A stretch of 64,000 nucleotides of DNA, taken from contig NZ_DAJPEN010000001.1 in NCBI RefSeq assembly GCF_025993685.1, positions 434,001 to 498,000 of the forward strand, written 5' to 3'. Under the pieces are notes generated by a model that ran no database searches, was not told the DNA's origin, and worked only from the letters and a program-made list of their open reading frames with translations. Shown in pieces: positions 25,473 to 33,337 of this stretch (the first letter of the stretch is position 1; the number at the start of each line of letters is the position of its first letter). A program made the position numbers and the translations under genes. This stretch comes from Bacteroides mediterraneensis (GTDB taxonomy: Bacteria; Bacteroidota; Bacteroidia; Bacteroidales; Bacteroidaceae).

Positions 25473-25556
25473 AAAACGTCCTTACGTTTGGATGAAAACG
25501 TCAAAGAGTTTTGGATAAAACGTAAGTGCGTTTTGCTTGAAACGCAAGGACGTTTT
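25473..25556. repeat. Phased palindrome array B (4 units, 22-23 nt period)
   Basis: Units start at 25473, 25495, 25517 and 25540: AAAACGTCCTTACGTTT, AAAACGTCAAAGAGTTTT, AAAACGTAAGTGCGTTTT and AAACGCAAGGACGTTTT, with spacers GGATG, GGAT and GCTTG. Arms match array A. A weaker unit may precede at about 25453. The array lies between the terminator above and the yip1-like promoter, about 225 nt upstream of the ATG at 25741. The remaining part of the 368-nt gap has no gene. Confidence 0.8.
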
Positions 25557-25673
25557 GGAACGGTCTTCAAAAGTCTTTGAAAATCTTCTTATTTCTTCGT
25601 ATCTCCTCACCGGAAAAGCTTTTACTTTTTAAGAGTGTCAGACTTTTAAATAGCTTGAAAAGATAACCTCTAC

Positions 25674-25705
25674 TTTCCTTTATCTCATACTTTTTTGTAA
25701 ATTTG
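25674..25705 (+). promoter_or_regulatory. Promoter of the yip1-like/smpB/metH/ung operon
   Basis: TAAATTTG (25698-25705) matches TAnnTTTG, with a -33-like TTTC at 25674-25677 and a 20-nt gap. ATG 25741 follows 35 nt later. Confidence 0.45.
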
Positions 25706-25740
25706 CAATTCATTTCGTCGCATAATGAAAAGAATTGGGA

Positions 25741-26310
25741 ATGAATTATAAAGAATTGTTCAATAAAATGGCATTTTTGCTTTCCTCGCCCGGTCGTTTC
25801 TGGGAAAAAGAAGTTTCCCAAGGGCAAGGAAACCGGATGATGTCGGAATATGTCTATCCGCTGATTGGATTGTGCGGGTTGGCCGAGTTTGTCGGGACAT
25901 TTATCGGACGGGATGTCAGCTCAGAGTTCTTTCAATGGGCACTGACACGTTGTTGTGCCGTGGCCGTGGCTTTGTTTGGAGGATTTTTCCTGGCTTCCTA
26001 TCTGCTGGATAAAATTACCTGGAGATGGTTCGACAAGTATGTGCCAACGGAGAAAATGCAGGTGTTTGTGGGTTATTCCATGACGGTCTTGTTTGTGCTC
26101 GATGTGGTCAACGGGTTGATTTCCATTGAGATTCTTCACTGGATTCTGCAGCTGTACACCGTAGTGGTGGTGTTTGAAGGGGCACGGCGTTTTCTGGATA
26201 TTCCGGAGAGCAGGTTGACTTCTTACACTGTGGTAGCTTCCATTTTGGTATTACTTTCTCCGGTGATGATTGAATTTGTGTTTAATAAATTGTCTGTAAT
26301 TTTGAATTGA
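25741..26310 (+). CDS. Yip1-family integral membrane protein
   Basis: A 189-residue protein with about five hydrophobic helices (LIGLCGLAEFVGTFIG, CCAVAVALFGGFFLASYLL, FVGYSMTVLFVLDVVNGLI, ILQLYTVVVVFEGA, YTVVASILVLLSPVMI). Length and helix arrangement match bacterial Yip1-like inner-membrane proteins of unknown function. ATG 25741 (MNYKELF) is the start; a TTG codon two positions upstream is less likely. Its TGA overlaps the smpB ATG by one base, so translation may be coupled. It leads an operon with smpB, metH and ung. Confidence 0.75.
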   Translation: MNYKELFNKMAFLLSSPGRFWEKEVSQGQGNRMMSEYVYPLIGLCGLAEFVGTFIGRDVSSEFFQWALTRCCAVAVALFGGFFLASYLLDKITWRWFDKYVPTEKMQVFVGYSMTVLFVLDVVNGLISIEILHWILQLYTVVVVFEGARRFLDIPESRLTSYTVVASILVLLSPVMIEFVFNKLSVILN

Positions 26311-26768
26311 TGAGACCAGTTGCAAATAATATTAATATCAAAAACAAGCGGGCATCGTTCGATTATGAATTCATCGATACGTACACCGCAGGAATCGTGC
26401 TGACCGGTACGGAAATCAAGTCCATCCGGCAAGGGAAGGCGAGTCTGGTAGATACGTTCTGCTTCTTCTCCCGTGGGGAACTGTGGGTGAAGAACATGCA
26501 CATTGCCGAGTATTTTTACGGTTCGTACAACAACCATACGGCGCGGCGCGACCGTAAGCTGCTGCTGACCAAGAAGGAACTGCGCAAACTGCAGCGCACC
26601 TCCGAGGAGCCGGGCTTTACCATTGTGCCTACCCGCATGTATATCAACGAGCGTGGACTGGCCAAGGTGGTCATTGCGCTGGCCAAGGGTAAGAAACAGT
26701 ATGACAAACGTCAGACATTGAAAGAGAAAGAAGACCGGCGGATGATGGACCGCATGTTCAAACGCTAA
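26310..26768 (+). CDS. smpB: SsrA-binding protein SmpB
   Basis: 152 residues, the normal SmpB length. SmpB binds the tRNA-like domain of tmRNA and escorts it to stalled ribosomes for trans-translation. The family core is clear: GIVLTGTEIKSIRQGKASLVDTF, the NMHIAEY strand, HTARRDRKLLL, and the basic C-terminal tail KKQYDKRQTLKEKEDRRMMDR that enters the decoding centre. ATG 26310 overlaps the upstream stop codon. The tmRNA gene (ssrA) is not in this window. Confidence 0.97.
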   Translation: MRPVANNINIKNKRASFDYEFIDTYTAGIVLTGTEIKSIRQGKASLVDTFCFFSRGELWVKNMHIAEYFYGSYNNHTARRDRKLLLTKKELRKLQRTSEEPGFTIVPTRMYINERGLAKVVIALAKGKKQYDKRQTLKEKEDRRMMDRMFKR

Positions 26769-26790
26769 ACTAAACGATTAAAGGGTAGGC

Positions 26791-29556
26791 ATGCCTATGC
26801 AGACAAAGACAATACAACAACTGATACGGGAACGTATCCTGGTGCTCGATGGGGCGATGGGTACGATGATACAGCAATATAATCTCTCGGAAGCGGATTT
26901 CCGTGGGGAACGTTTCAAGGAGGCAAAGGGACAGCTGAAAGGAAACAACGACCTGTTGTGCCTCACGCGTCCGGAGGTGATAGAAGACATTCATCGGAAA
27001 TACTTGGAAGCGGGAGCCGACATAATCGAAACCAATACGTTTAATGCCACTTCGGTGTCGATGGCCGACTATCACGTGGAGGCCTATTGCCGGGAAATCA
27101 ATCTGGCAGCTGCCCGTCTGGCCCGTCGGATGGCCGATGAGTTTACGGCGATGAATCCGGAGAAGCCTCGTTTTGTGGCGGGTTCTGTGGGGCCGACCAA
27201 CAAGACGTGTTCCATGAGTCCGGATGTGAACAATCCGGCTTTCCGGGCATTGACCTTCGACGAATTGCAGGAGGCTTATTGCGAGCAGATGGAAGCCTTG
27301 CTGGAAGGCGGGGTGGATGCCTTGCTCATCGAAACCATTTTCGATACGCTGAATGCCAAGGTGGCGATTCGGGCGGCGGAACTTTCGATGGAGAAAACGG
27401 GTCGGAAAGTGCCTCTGATGCTGTCGGTTACGGTGTCGGATGTAGGCGGTCGTACGTTGTCGGGACAGACACTGGATGCGTTTCTGGCTTCAGTGGAACA
27501 TGCGGATATTTTCTCTATCGGACTGAACTGTTCGTTCGGGGCCCGTCAGTTGAAGCCTTTCCTGGAAAGACTGGCTGCCCGTGCACCTTATTATATCAGT
27601 GCATATCCGAATGCCGGACTTCCGAACACGCTGGGACAGTATGACCAGACGCCGGAAGATATGGCAGCCGAAGTGAAGGAATATATCGACGAAGGACTGG
27701 TCAACATCATCGGTGGATGTTGTGGTACCACGGAAAAATATATTGCCAAATACCAAGATTTGATTCGGGGGGTACAGCCTCGCGTGCCGGTGCAGCCGCA
27801 CAAGTATATGTGGCTGTCGGGACTGGAACTGCTGGAGGTGTCACCCGAAATCAATTTCGTGAATGTGGGTGAACGCTGCAACGTGGCAGGTTCGCGGAAA
27901 TTTCTCCGACTCATCAACGAGAAGAAATACGAGGAGGCTTTGTCCATCGCCCGCAAGCAGGTGGAAGATGGGGCATTGATTCTCGATGTCAATATGGACG
28001 ATGGACTGCTGGATGCGGCAGAAGAGATGACCACCTTCCTGAACCTGGTGGCTTCGGAACCGGAAATCGCCCGTGTGCCCCTCATGATTGATTCTTCCAA
28101 ATGGGAAGTGATTCGTGCGGGACTGAAGTGTGTGCAGGGTAAATGCATTGTCAACTCCATCTCCTTGAAGGAAGGGGAGGAAGTGTTTGTGGCACATGCC
28201 CGTGAGGTAAAAGAGCTCGGGGCGGCTGTCATTGTCATGGCTTTCGACGAGAAGGGGCAGGCCGATACCTTCAGCCGCAAGATTGAGGTCTGTGAACGGG
28301 CTTACCGTATTCTGGTGGATAAGGTAGGATTTAACCCTCACGATATTATCTTCGACCCCAACGTGCTGGCCGTGGCGACGGGTATCGAAGAACACAACAA
28401 TTACGCGGTCGATTTCATTCAGGCTACCGGATGGATACGCAAGCATCTGCCGGGAGCACATGTGAGCGGGGGAGTGAGCAACTTGTCGTTCTCATTCCGC
28501 GGCAACAATTATATCCGTGAGGCCATGCATGCGGTGTTCCTCTATCATGCCATTCAGCAGGGTATGGACATGGGCATTGTGAATCCGGCCACTTCCGTGC
28601 TTTATACGGACATTCCGCAGGATATTCTGGAACGGATTGAGGATGTGGTGCTGAACCGCCGGCCCGATGCGGCGGAACGGCTGATTGAAACGGCGGAACA
28701 ATTGAAACGGGAAAAGGAAGGAACGGCTTCGCAGGAAGGACATGAGGCTCAGTTGCTGTGGCGTAAAGATACCACGGTGGAAGAACGGCTGCAGTATGCA
28801 CTGGTGAAAGGGTTTTCGGACTACCTGGAAGAGGATTTGCAGGAAGCGCTTTCCCGTTATCCGAATGCGGTGAGCATCATTGAAGGTCCGCTGATGGCGG
28901 GCATGAACCATGTGGGCGATTTGTTCGGCTCGGGTAAGATGTTCTTGCCGCAGGTGGTCAAGACGGCGCGGACCATGAAGAAGGCCGTAGCCATTCTCCA
29001 GCCTTATATCGAGGCGGAAAAGGAGGAGGGTGCCCGTAGTGCCGGAAAGGTGCTGGTGGCCACGGTGAAGGGCGACGTGCACGACATCGGGAAGAACATC
29101 GTATCGGTGGTCATGGCGTGCAACAACTATGAGATTATCGATTTGGGTGTGATGGTGCCGGCAGAGACAATTGTGGAGACGGCTATCCGGGAAAAAGTGG
29201 ATATCGTAGGGTTGAGCGGACTGATTACACCTTCATTGGAGGAAATGGTGCATGTGGTGACGGAACTGCAGCGTGCGGGAGTGGATGTGCCGGTGATGAT
29301 TGGAGGGGCAACCACCTCGAAATTGCACACGGCCTTGAAGATTGCGCCCGTATATCATGCGCCGGTAGTGTATATGAAAGATGCTTCGCAGAATGCGCTG
29401 GTGGCTGCCAAACTGCTGAATCCGGAACAACGTCCGGCCTTTGTAGAGGCGTTGAACGAGGAGTATCAGGCCTTGCGCGACAAGAACAAGCAGAAAGTGG
29501 TGAAGACGGTGTCACTGGAAGAAGCGAAGAAAAACAAGTTGAATCTTTGGGATTAA
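26791..29556 (+). CDS. metH: Cobalamin-dependent methionine synthase MetH, short form
   Basis: A 921-residue MetH. Domain order: homocysteine methyltransferase (about 1-325, zinc ligands include the CC of IIGGCCGTTE), pterin-binding domain (about 345-610; FVNVGERCNVAGSRKF, DVNMDDGLLD), helical cap and cobalamin-binding domain (about 640-885) with GDVHDIGKN (lower axial ligand H764) and GGATTSKLHT. It transfers a methyl group from methyl-tetrahydrofolate to homocysteine. The chain stops about 300 residues short of E. coli MetH, so the AdoMet reactivation domain is absent; it must be supplied by a separate protein outside this window, as is known in some Bacteroidota. It lies 22 nt after smpB. 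Confidence 0.95.
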   Translation: MPMQTKTIQQLIRERILVLDGAMGTMIQQYNLSEADFRGERFKEAKGQLKGNNDLLCLTRPEVIEDIHRKYLEAGADIIETNTFNATSVSMADYHVEAYCREINLAAARLARRMADEFTAMNPEKPRFVAGSVGPTNKTCSMSPDVNNPAFRALTFDELQEAYCEQMEALLEGGVDALLIETIFDTLNAKVAIRAAELSMEKTGRKVPLMLSVTVSDVGGRTLSGQTLDAFLASVEHADIFSIGLNCSFGARQLKPFLERLAARAPYYISAYPNAGLPNTLGQYDQTPEDMAAEVKEYIDEGLVNIIGGCCGTTEKYIAKYQDLIRGVQPRVPVQPHKYMWLSGLELLEVSPEINFVNVGERCNVAGSRKFLRLINEKKYEEALSIARKQVEDGALILDVNMDDGLLDAAEEMTTFLNLVASEPEIARVPLMIDSSKWEVIRAGLKCVQGKCIVNSISLKEGEEVFVAHAREVKELGAAVIVMAFDEKGQADTFSRKIEVCERAYRILVDKVGFNPHDIIFDPNVLAVATGIEEHNNYAVDFIQATGWIRKHLPGAHVSGGVSNLSFSFRGNNYIREAMHAVFLYHAIQQGMDMGIVNPATSVLYTDIPQDILERIEDVVLNRRPDAAERLIETAEQLKREKEGTASQEGHEAQLLWRKDTTVEERLQYALVKGFSDYLEEDLQEALSRYPNAVSIIEGPLMAGMNHVGDLFGSGKMFLPQVVKTARTMKKAVAILQPYIEAEKEEGARSAGKVLVATVKGDVHDIGKNIVSVVMACNNYEIIDLGVMVPAETIVETAIREKVDIVGLSGLITPSLEEMVHVVTELQRAGVDVPVMIGGATTSKLHTALKIAPVYHAPVVYMKDASQNALVAAKLLNPEQRPAFVEALNEEYQALRDKNKQKVVKTVSLEEAKKNKLNLWD

Positions 29557-29569
29557 TCATTTAAATAGT

Positions 29570-30232
29570 ATGAATGTACAGATAGAAGAAGGATGGAAAA
29601 AGGCGTTGGCCCCGGAGTTTGAAAAGGATTATTTTGTCCGGCTGACGGATTTTGTCCGCCAGGAATACAAGCTGACCACAGTATATCCTCCCGGACGGTT
29701 GATTTTCAATGCGTTCAACCTTTGTCCCTTTGATAAGGTGAAGGTGGTGATTATCGGGCAGGACCCGTATCACGGACCGGGACAGGCGCATGGACTGTGT
29801 TTTTCGGTGAATGACGGGGTACCGTTTCCGCCTTCTTTGCAGAATATATTCAAGGAGATTCATGATGATTTGGGTACTCCGATGCCTGCGAGCGGGAATC
29901 TGACCCGGTGGGCAGAGCAGGGGGTACTGCTGTTGAACGCTACGTTGACGGTACGGGCGCATCAGGCGGGTTCCCATCAGCGGAGAGGTTGGGAGGAGTT
30001 TACGGATGCGGCCATTCGGGTATTGGCTGAGCAGAAAGAACATCTGGTATTTATCCTGTGGGGTTCTTATGCCCAGAAGAAGGGAGCTTTTATCGACCGC
30101 AACAAGCATCTGGTGTTGACTTCCGTACATCCTTCGCCTTTGTCGGCCTACAATGGATTCTTCGGCAACAAGCATTTTAGCCGTACCAACGAGTATCTGG
30201 TGGCTCATGGCGAGACACCCATCAACTGGTAA
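29570..30232 (+). CDS. ung: Uracil-DNA glycosylase, family 1
   Basis: 220 residues, the usual Ung length. It removes uracil from DNA as the first step of base-excision repair. The water-activating motif GQDPYHGPGQ is at about 63-72 (catalytic D65), followed by FSV for uracil stacking, LLLNATLTVRAHQAGSH with the Asn specificity residue, and the DNA-intercalation loop HPSPLSAYNGFFG near residue 190. It lies 13 nt after metH and ends the operon. ATG 29570. Confidence 0.97.
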   Translation: MNVQIEEGWKKALAPEFEKDYFVRLTDFVRQEYKLTTVYPPGRLIFNAFNLCPFDKVKVVIIGQDPYHGPGQAHGLCFSVNDGVPFPPSLQNIFKEIHDDLGTPMPASGNLTRWAEQGVLLLNATLTVRAHQAGSHQRRGWEEFTDAAIRVLAEQKEHLVFILWGSYAQKKGAFIDRNKHLVLTSVHPSPLSAYNGFFGNKHFSRTNEYLVAHGETPINW

Positions 30233-30259
30233 TTGAAATCGAACAGATTATTTCTGAAA

Positions 30260-30306
30260 AAATGAATCCCCTTGCTTCTGCTCTCCGTGGAGTGGAAACA
30301 AGGGGA
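30260..30306 (-). terminator. Terminator of asnA
   Basis: TCCCCTTG (30267-30274) pairs with CAAGGGGA (30299-30306). On the minus strand the stem is followed by a T-run (complement of the A-run at about 30257-30262). It lies 25 nt after the asnA stop and could also act on ung in the other direction, though without a T-run there. Confidence 0.65.
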
Positions 30307-30330
30307 AGTTTATAATAGTGTGTGTTTGTA

Positions 30331-31371
30331 TCAGATGAGCTGCATGCCCAGACGTGCACATTCTTTGCGCATCTCTTCCGGCCAGATGCTGGCTTGGATT
30401 TCTCCGATATGGGCTTTCTTCAGGTAAAGCATGCACAGACGTGACTGTCCGATACCTCCTCCGATGGTGAGCGGCAATGTATCGTTCAGCAGGCGCTGGT
30501 GGAAATAAAGTTTGGTACGTTCCTCTTTTCCGGCCAGTTCCAGCTGCTTGAGCATGGCAGCTTTGTCCACACGGATACCCATGGAAGAAATTTCGAAAGC
30601 GCGCTGCAGTACGTCGTTCCATACCAGCAAGTCTCCGTTCAGTCCCGGCAGTCCGGTCTTCGGGTCGATGGTGGTATAGTCGTCATAGTCGGGAGCACGC
30701 AGGTCGTGCGGTTGTCCGTTGCTCAGCTTGTTGCCGATACCGATGATGAATACAGCCCCGAAACGTTCGGTAATCAGGTTCTCACGCTCCTTGGCAGTCT
30801 TGTCGGGGTACATCTGCAACAAATCTTCCGAGTGGATGAAATGCACGTCGTGCGGAAGGAAGGATTTGATTTGCGGATACATCTCACAAATCATGTATTC
30901 CGTGCGTCGCATGGCCGCATAGATGCGGGTCACGATGCTTTTCAGAAAATCTACTGTCCGCTGTTCCGGCGTGATAACCCGTTCCCAGTCCCACTGGTCC
31001 ACATACAGGGAGTGGATGTTGCCCAGTTCCTCGTCGGCACGAATCGCGTTCATGTCGGTATAGATACCGTAACCCGGTTCAATCTGGTAGTCGGCCAAAG
31101 TCAGTCGCTTCCATTTGGCCAGTGAATGAACCACTTCCGCCTGCTGGTCGCCCAGGTCCTTTATCGGGAAGGTGACCGGACGTTCCGTACCGTTCAAGTC
31201 GTCGTTGATACCCATTCCTTTCAGGACGAACAAAGGAGCGGTTACACGCCGCAAGCGAAGTTCGGAAGAAAGGTTCTGCTGGAAAAATTCTTTAATCTGC
31301 TTGATACCCAGTTCGGTTTGCTTCATGTCAAGCAACGGCTTGTAGCCGACAGGTTTTATAAGGTAACTCAT
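30331..31371 (-). CDS. asnA: Aspartate--ammonia ligase AsnA
   Basis: 346 residues, matching AsnA. It makes asparagine from aspartate, ammonia and ATP in the cytosol and has a class II aminoacyl-tRNA synthetase-like fold. Visible hallmarks are RLRRVTAPLFV near residue 40, DLNGTERPVTFPI, VHSLAKWKR, GIYTDMNAIRADEE, LYVDQWDWE, SNGQPHDLRAPDYDDY, DLLVWNDVLQRAFEISSMGIRVD and the C-terminal PLTIGGGIGQSRLCM (class II motif 3-like Arg). It is a single-gene unit with its own promoter box and terminator. Confidence 0.97.
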   Translation of the reverse strand: MSYLIKPVGYKPLLDMKQTELGIKQIKEFFQQNLSSELRLRRVTAPLFVLKGMGINDDLNGTERPVTFPIKDLGDQQAEVVHSLAKWKRLTLADYQIEPGYGIYTDMNAIRADEELGNIHSLYVDQWDWERVITPEQRTVDFLKSIVTRIYAAMRRTEYMICEMYPQIKSFLPHDVHFIHSEDLLQMYPDKTAKERENLITERFGAVFIIGIGNKLSNGQPHDLRAPDYDDYTTIDPKTGLPGLNGDLLVWNDVLQRAFEISSMGIRVDKAAMLKQLELAGKEERTKLYFHQRLLNDTLPLTIGGGIGQSRLCMLYLKKAHIGEIQASIWPEEMRKECARLGMQLI

Positions 31372-31403
31372 TTGTTTATTTCTTTAATTGTTTGTTTTGC
31401 TTG

Positions 31404-31411
31404 CAAAGATA
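31404..31411 (-). promoter_or_regulatory. -7 promoter box for asnA
   Basis: Minus strand reads TATCTTTG (TAnnTTTG), 33 nt upstream of the asnA start. Confidence 0.45.
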
Positions 31412-31512
31412 GGTGTATTTCGTAAATATGCAAGCGAAATGTGAAATAACTTATCAAAATGATTTTATTTTATTTGTATAGATAGATAAAATGAAAACAA
31501 ATGAGTGGAAAT

Positions 31513-31552
31513 AAAAAATGTCATTCTGGAAATTGCTTTCCGGAATGACATT
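31513..31552 (-). terminator. Rho-independent terminator of rmlB
   Basis: ATGTCATTCTGGAAA (31518-31532) pairs with TTTCCGGAATGACAT (31537-31551), 15 bp with one T-G pair, loop TTGC. On the minus strand a T-run follows. It lies 27 nt after the rmlB stop. Confidence 0.85.
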
Positions 31553-31578
31553 CTATGAAGTGATAGAGAATTTGCTTT

Positions 31579-32718
31579 TCAGCGATTCTTGTACATGTTG
31601 TCGTAGTAATTCTGGTACTCCCCACTGGTGACGTTCTTTACCCATGCCTGGTGGTCGAGATACCATTTGATGGTTTTGACGATACCGTCTTCAAACTTGG
31701 TTTCGGGCGTCCATCCCAGTTCGCGGGTAATCTTGGTAGGGTCGATGGCGTAGCGCTGGTCGTGTCCCAACCGGTCCTTGACAAAGGTAATCAGTGAATC
31801 GTTGATCCAGTCAATGCTGATTTGTCCGTCGGCAGTCATTTCTTTCTTTTTGAGCACGTTCCGATACTCAGGTTGCTCGGTCATTATCCGATGAATGGTG
31901 GCGATGGTCAGTTTGACAATTTCAATGTTCTGCTTCTCGTTGTGTCCGCCTACATTGTAGATTTCTCCGTCTTTACCCTTGTTGATAATCATGTCGATAG
32001 CCTTGCAGTGGTCTTCCACGTACAGCCAGTCGCGCACGTTGGTTCCGTTGCCATATACGGGAAGTCTTTTTCCTTCCAGAATGTTTTTGATGATGAGCGG
32101 AATCAGTTTTTCCGGGAAGTGATACGGACCATAGTTATTGGAACAGCGGCTGATGGTCACCGGCATCTTGTAGGTATCCCGATATGCCATGACGATTAGG
32201 TCGGCACTGGTCTTGGAAGCGCTGTACGGACTGTGCGGGCAAAGAGGCGTTTCTTCGGTGAAATAACCTTCTGCTCCCAAAGAACCATACACCTCATCGG
32301 TAGATACCTGGTGGAAGCGGACTCCTTTTCTCCACGTAGGATAGCCGTTTTCGTCTTTCCCGGTCACCCATGCACGGCGGGCGGCATCCAGCAGGTTTTG
32401 TGTGCCCAGAATGTTCGTCTGCAGGAAGAGTTGCGGATTTTCGATGCTGCGGTCCACATGGCTCTCGGCGGCGAAGTTCACGATGTAGTCAAATTTGTAC
32501 TCAGCAAACAGCCGGTCGGCCAGGTCGCGGTCGCAGATGTTTCCTTTTACGAAGAAGCAGCGTTCATTGTCGATGTCGGATGAAATGGTTTCCAGGTTTC
32601 CAGCGTATGTCAAAGCGTCCAGAATGATTACCTTGATGTCATCATGCTTGGCCAGGATATATTTGATATAATTGGCTCCGATGAATCCGGCAGCTCCAGT
32701 AACTAGATAAGTTTTCAT
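31579..32718 (-). CDS. rfbB: dTDP-glucose 4,6-dehydratase
   Basis: A 379-residue NAD-dependent extended SDR. It converts dTDP-glucose to dTDP-4-keto-6-deoxyglucose for deoxysugar (such as rhamnose) synthesis. The cofactor motif GAAGFIGANYI is at 8-18. The catalytic region is STDEVYGSLG followed by YSASKTSADL (Tyr-x-x-x-Lys). Other dTDP-sugar landmarks are AAESHVDRSI, SRCSNNYGPYHFPEKLIPL and YGNGTNVRDWLYVEDHC. The other rml genes are not adjacent, so it stands apart from a full rhamnose operon here. The phosphodiesterase gene lies 65 nt upstream on the same strand. Confidence 0.95.
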   Translation of the reverse strand: MKTYLVTGAAGFIGANYIKYILAKHDDIKVIILDALTYAGNLETISSDIDNERCFFVKGNICDRDLADRLFAEYKFDYIVNFAAESHVDRSIENPQLFLQTNILGTQNLLDAARRAWVTGKDENGYPTWRKGVRFHQVSTDEVYGSLGAEGYFTEETPLCPHSPYSASKTSADLIVMAYRDTYKMPVTISRCSNNYGPYHFPEKLIPLIIKNILEGKRLPVYGNGTNVRDWLYVEDHCKAIDMIINKGKDGEIYNVGGHNEKQNIEIVKLTIATIHRIMTEQPEYRNVLKKKEMTADGQISIDWINDSLITFVKDRLGHDQRYAIDPTKITRELGWTPETKFEDGIVKTIKWYLDHQAWVKNVTSGEYQNYYDNMYKNR

Positions 32719-32783
32719 ATCGTTTTTCTATTTTGAGTGCAAATTTCGGAAAGATTTTTGAATGCGACAAGACTTTTCAAACT

Positions 32784-33275
32784 TTAATCATTCAGTTCAA
32801 TAACCTCCAAATCGGAGAAATTACCGTCGGTTATGGAGAAGCGTACCAAGGTACGCACCTTATGGAAACCGTATTTCCCGGCGGCCCCCGGATTGATGTG
32901 CAGCAGGTGCAGGCGAGGGTCGTATTTCACCTTCAGGATATGGGAGTGCCCACTGATAAACAGCTGTGGGGGCTGCGTGGCGAGAATCTGCCGGACGGAA
33001 GGGTCATATTTTCCCGGATATCCTCCGATGTGTTTCATCAGTACGTCGGTTCCTTCCAGCTGGAAACGGTTGATTTCCGGAAAACGGAGGCGCATGTCCT
33101 GACCGTCGATATTTCCATATACGGCCCGCAGGGGGCGGAAGGCTGCCAACCGGTCGGCCACTTCCTGTGAGCCGATGTCTCCGGCATGCCATATCTCGTC
33201 GCAGGTGTCAAAATATTTCAGATAACGTTCGTCCCAATAGCCATGGGTATCGGACAGAAGTCCTATTCTTTTCAT
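32784..33275 (-). CDS. YfcE/MJ0936-family metallophosphoesterase
   Basis: A 163-residue calcineurin-like phosphodiesterase. Metal-binding motifs appear in order: LLSDTHG (D-x-H), WHAGDIGS (G-D), VYGNIDG (G-N-x-D), and FISGHSHILK (G-H-S-H). Family members hydrolyse phosphodiesters in vitro; the physiological substrate is not known. The start is ATG 33275 (MKRIGLLSD) rather than the in-frame codon at 33299, because the beta-strand plus first metal motif begin there and the -7 box at 33297-33304 would overlap a longer form. It is divergent from ppk1. Confidence 0.9.
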   Translation of the reverse strand: MKRIGLLSDTHGYWDERYLKYFDTCDEIWHAGDIGSQEVADRLAAFRPLRAVYGNIDGQDMRLRFPEINRFQLEGTDVLMKHIGGYPGKYDPSVRQILATQPPQLFISGHSHILKVKYDPRLHLLHINPGAAGKYGFHKVRTLVRFSITDGNFSDLEVIELND

Positions 33276-33296
33276 TTTTCTGTTGTTTTTCTCCGG

Positions 33297-33304
33297 CAAA
33301 GATA
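33297..33304 (-). promoter_or_regulatory. -7 promoter box for the phosphodiesterase gene
   Basis: Minus strand reads TATCTTTG (TAnnTTTG), 22 nt upstream of ATG 33275. It is one base away from the opposing box for ppk1. Confidence 0.45.
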
Positions 33305-33305
33305 G

Positions 33306-33313
33306 TACATTTG
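33306..33313 (+). promoter_or_regulatory. -7 promoter box for ppk1
   Basis: TACATTTG matches TAnnTTTG, 25 nt upstream of ATG 33338. It is back-to-back with the phosphodiesterase box. Confidence 0.45.
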
Positions 33314-33337
33314 AGCAAACCTTGAAGAATTCTATGT

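Noticed and set aside
25735..25743. TTG start for the Yip1-like protein, and similarly TTG 26307 for smpB
   Set aside because: An ATG follows within six and three bases respectively and matches family N-termini.
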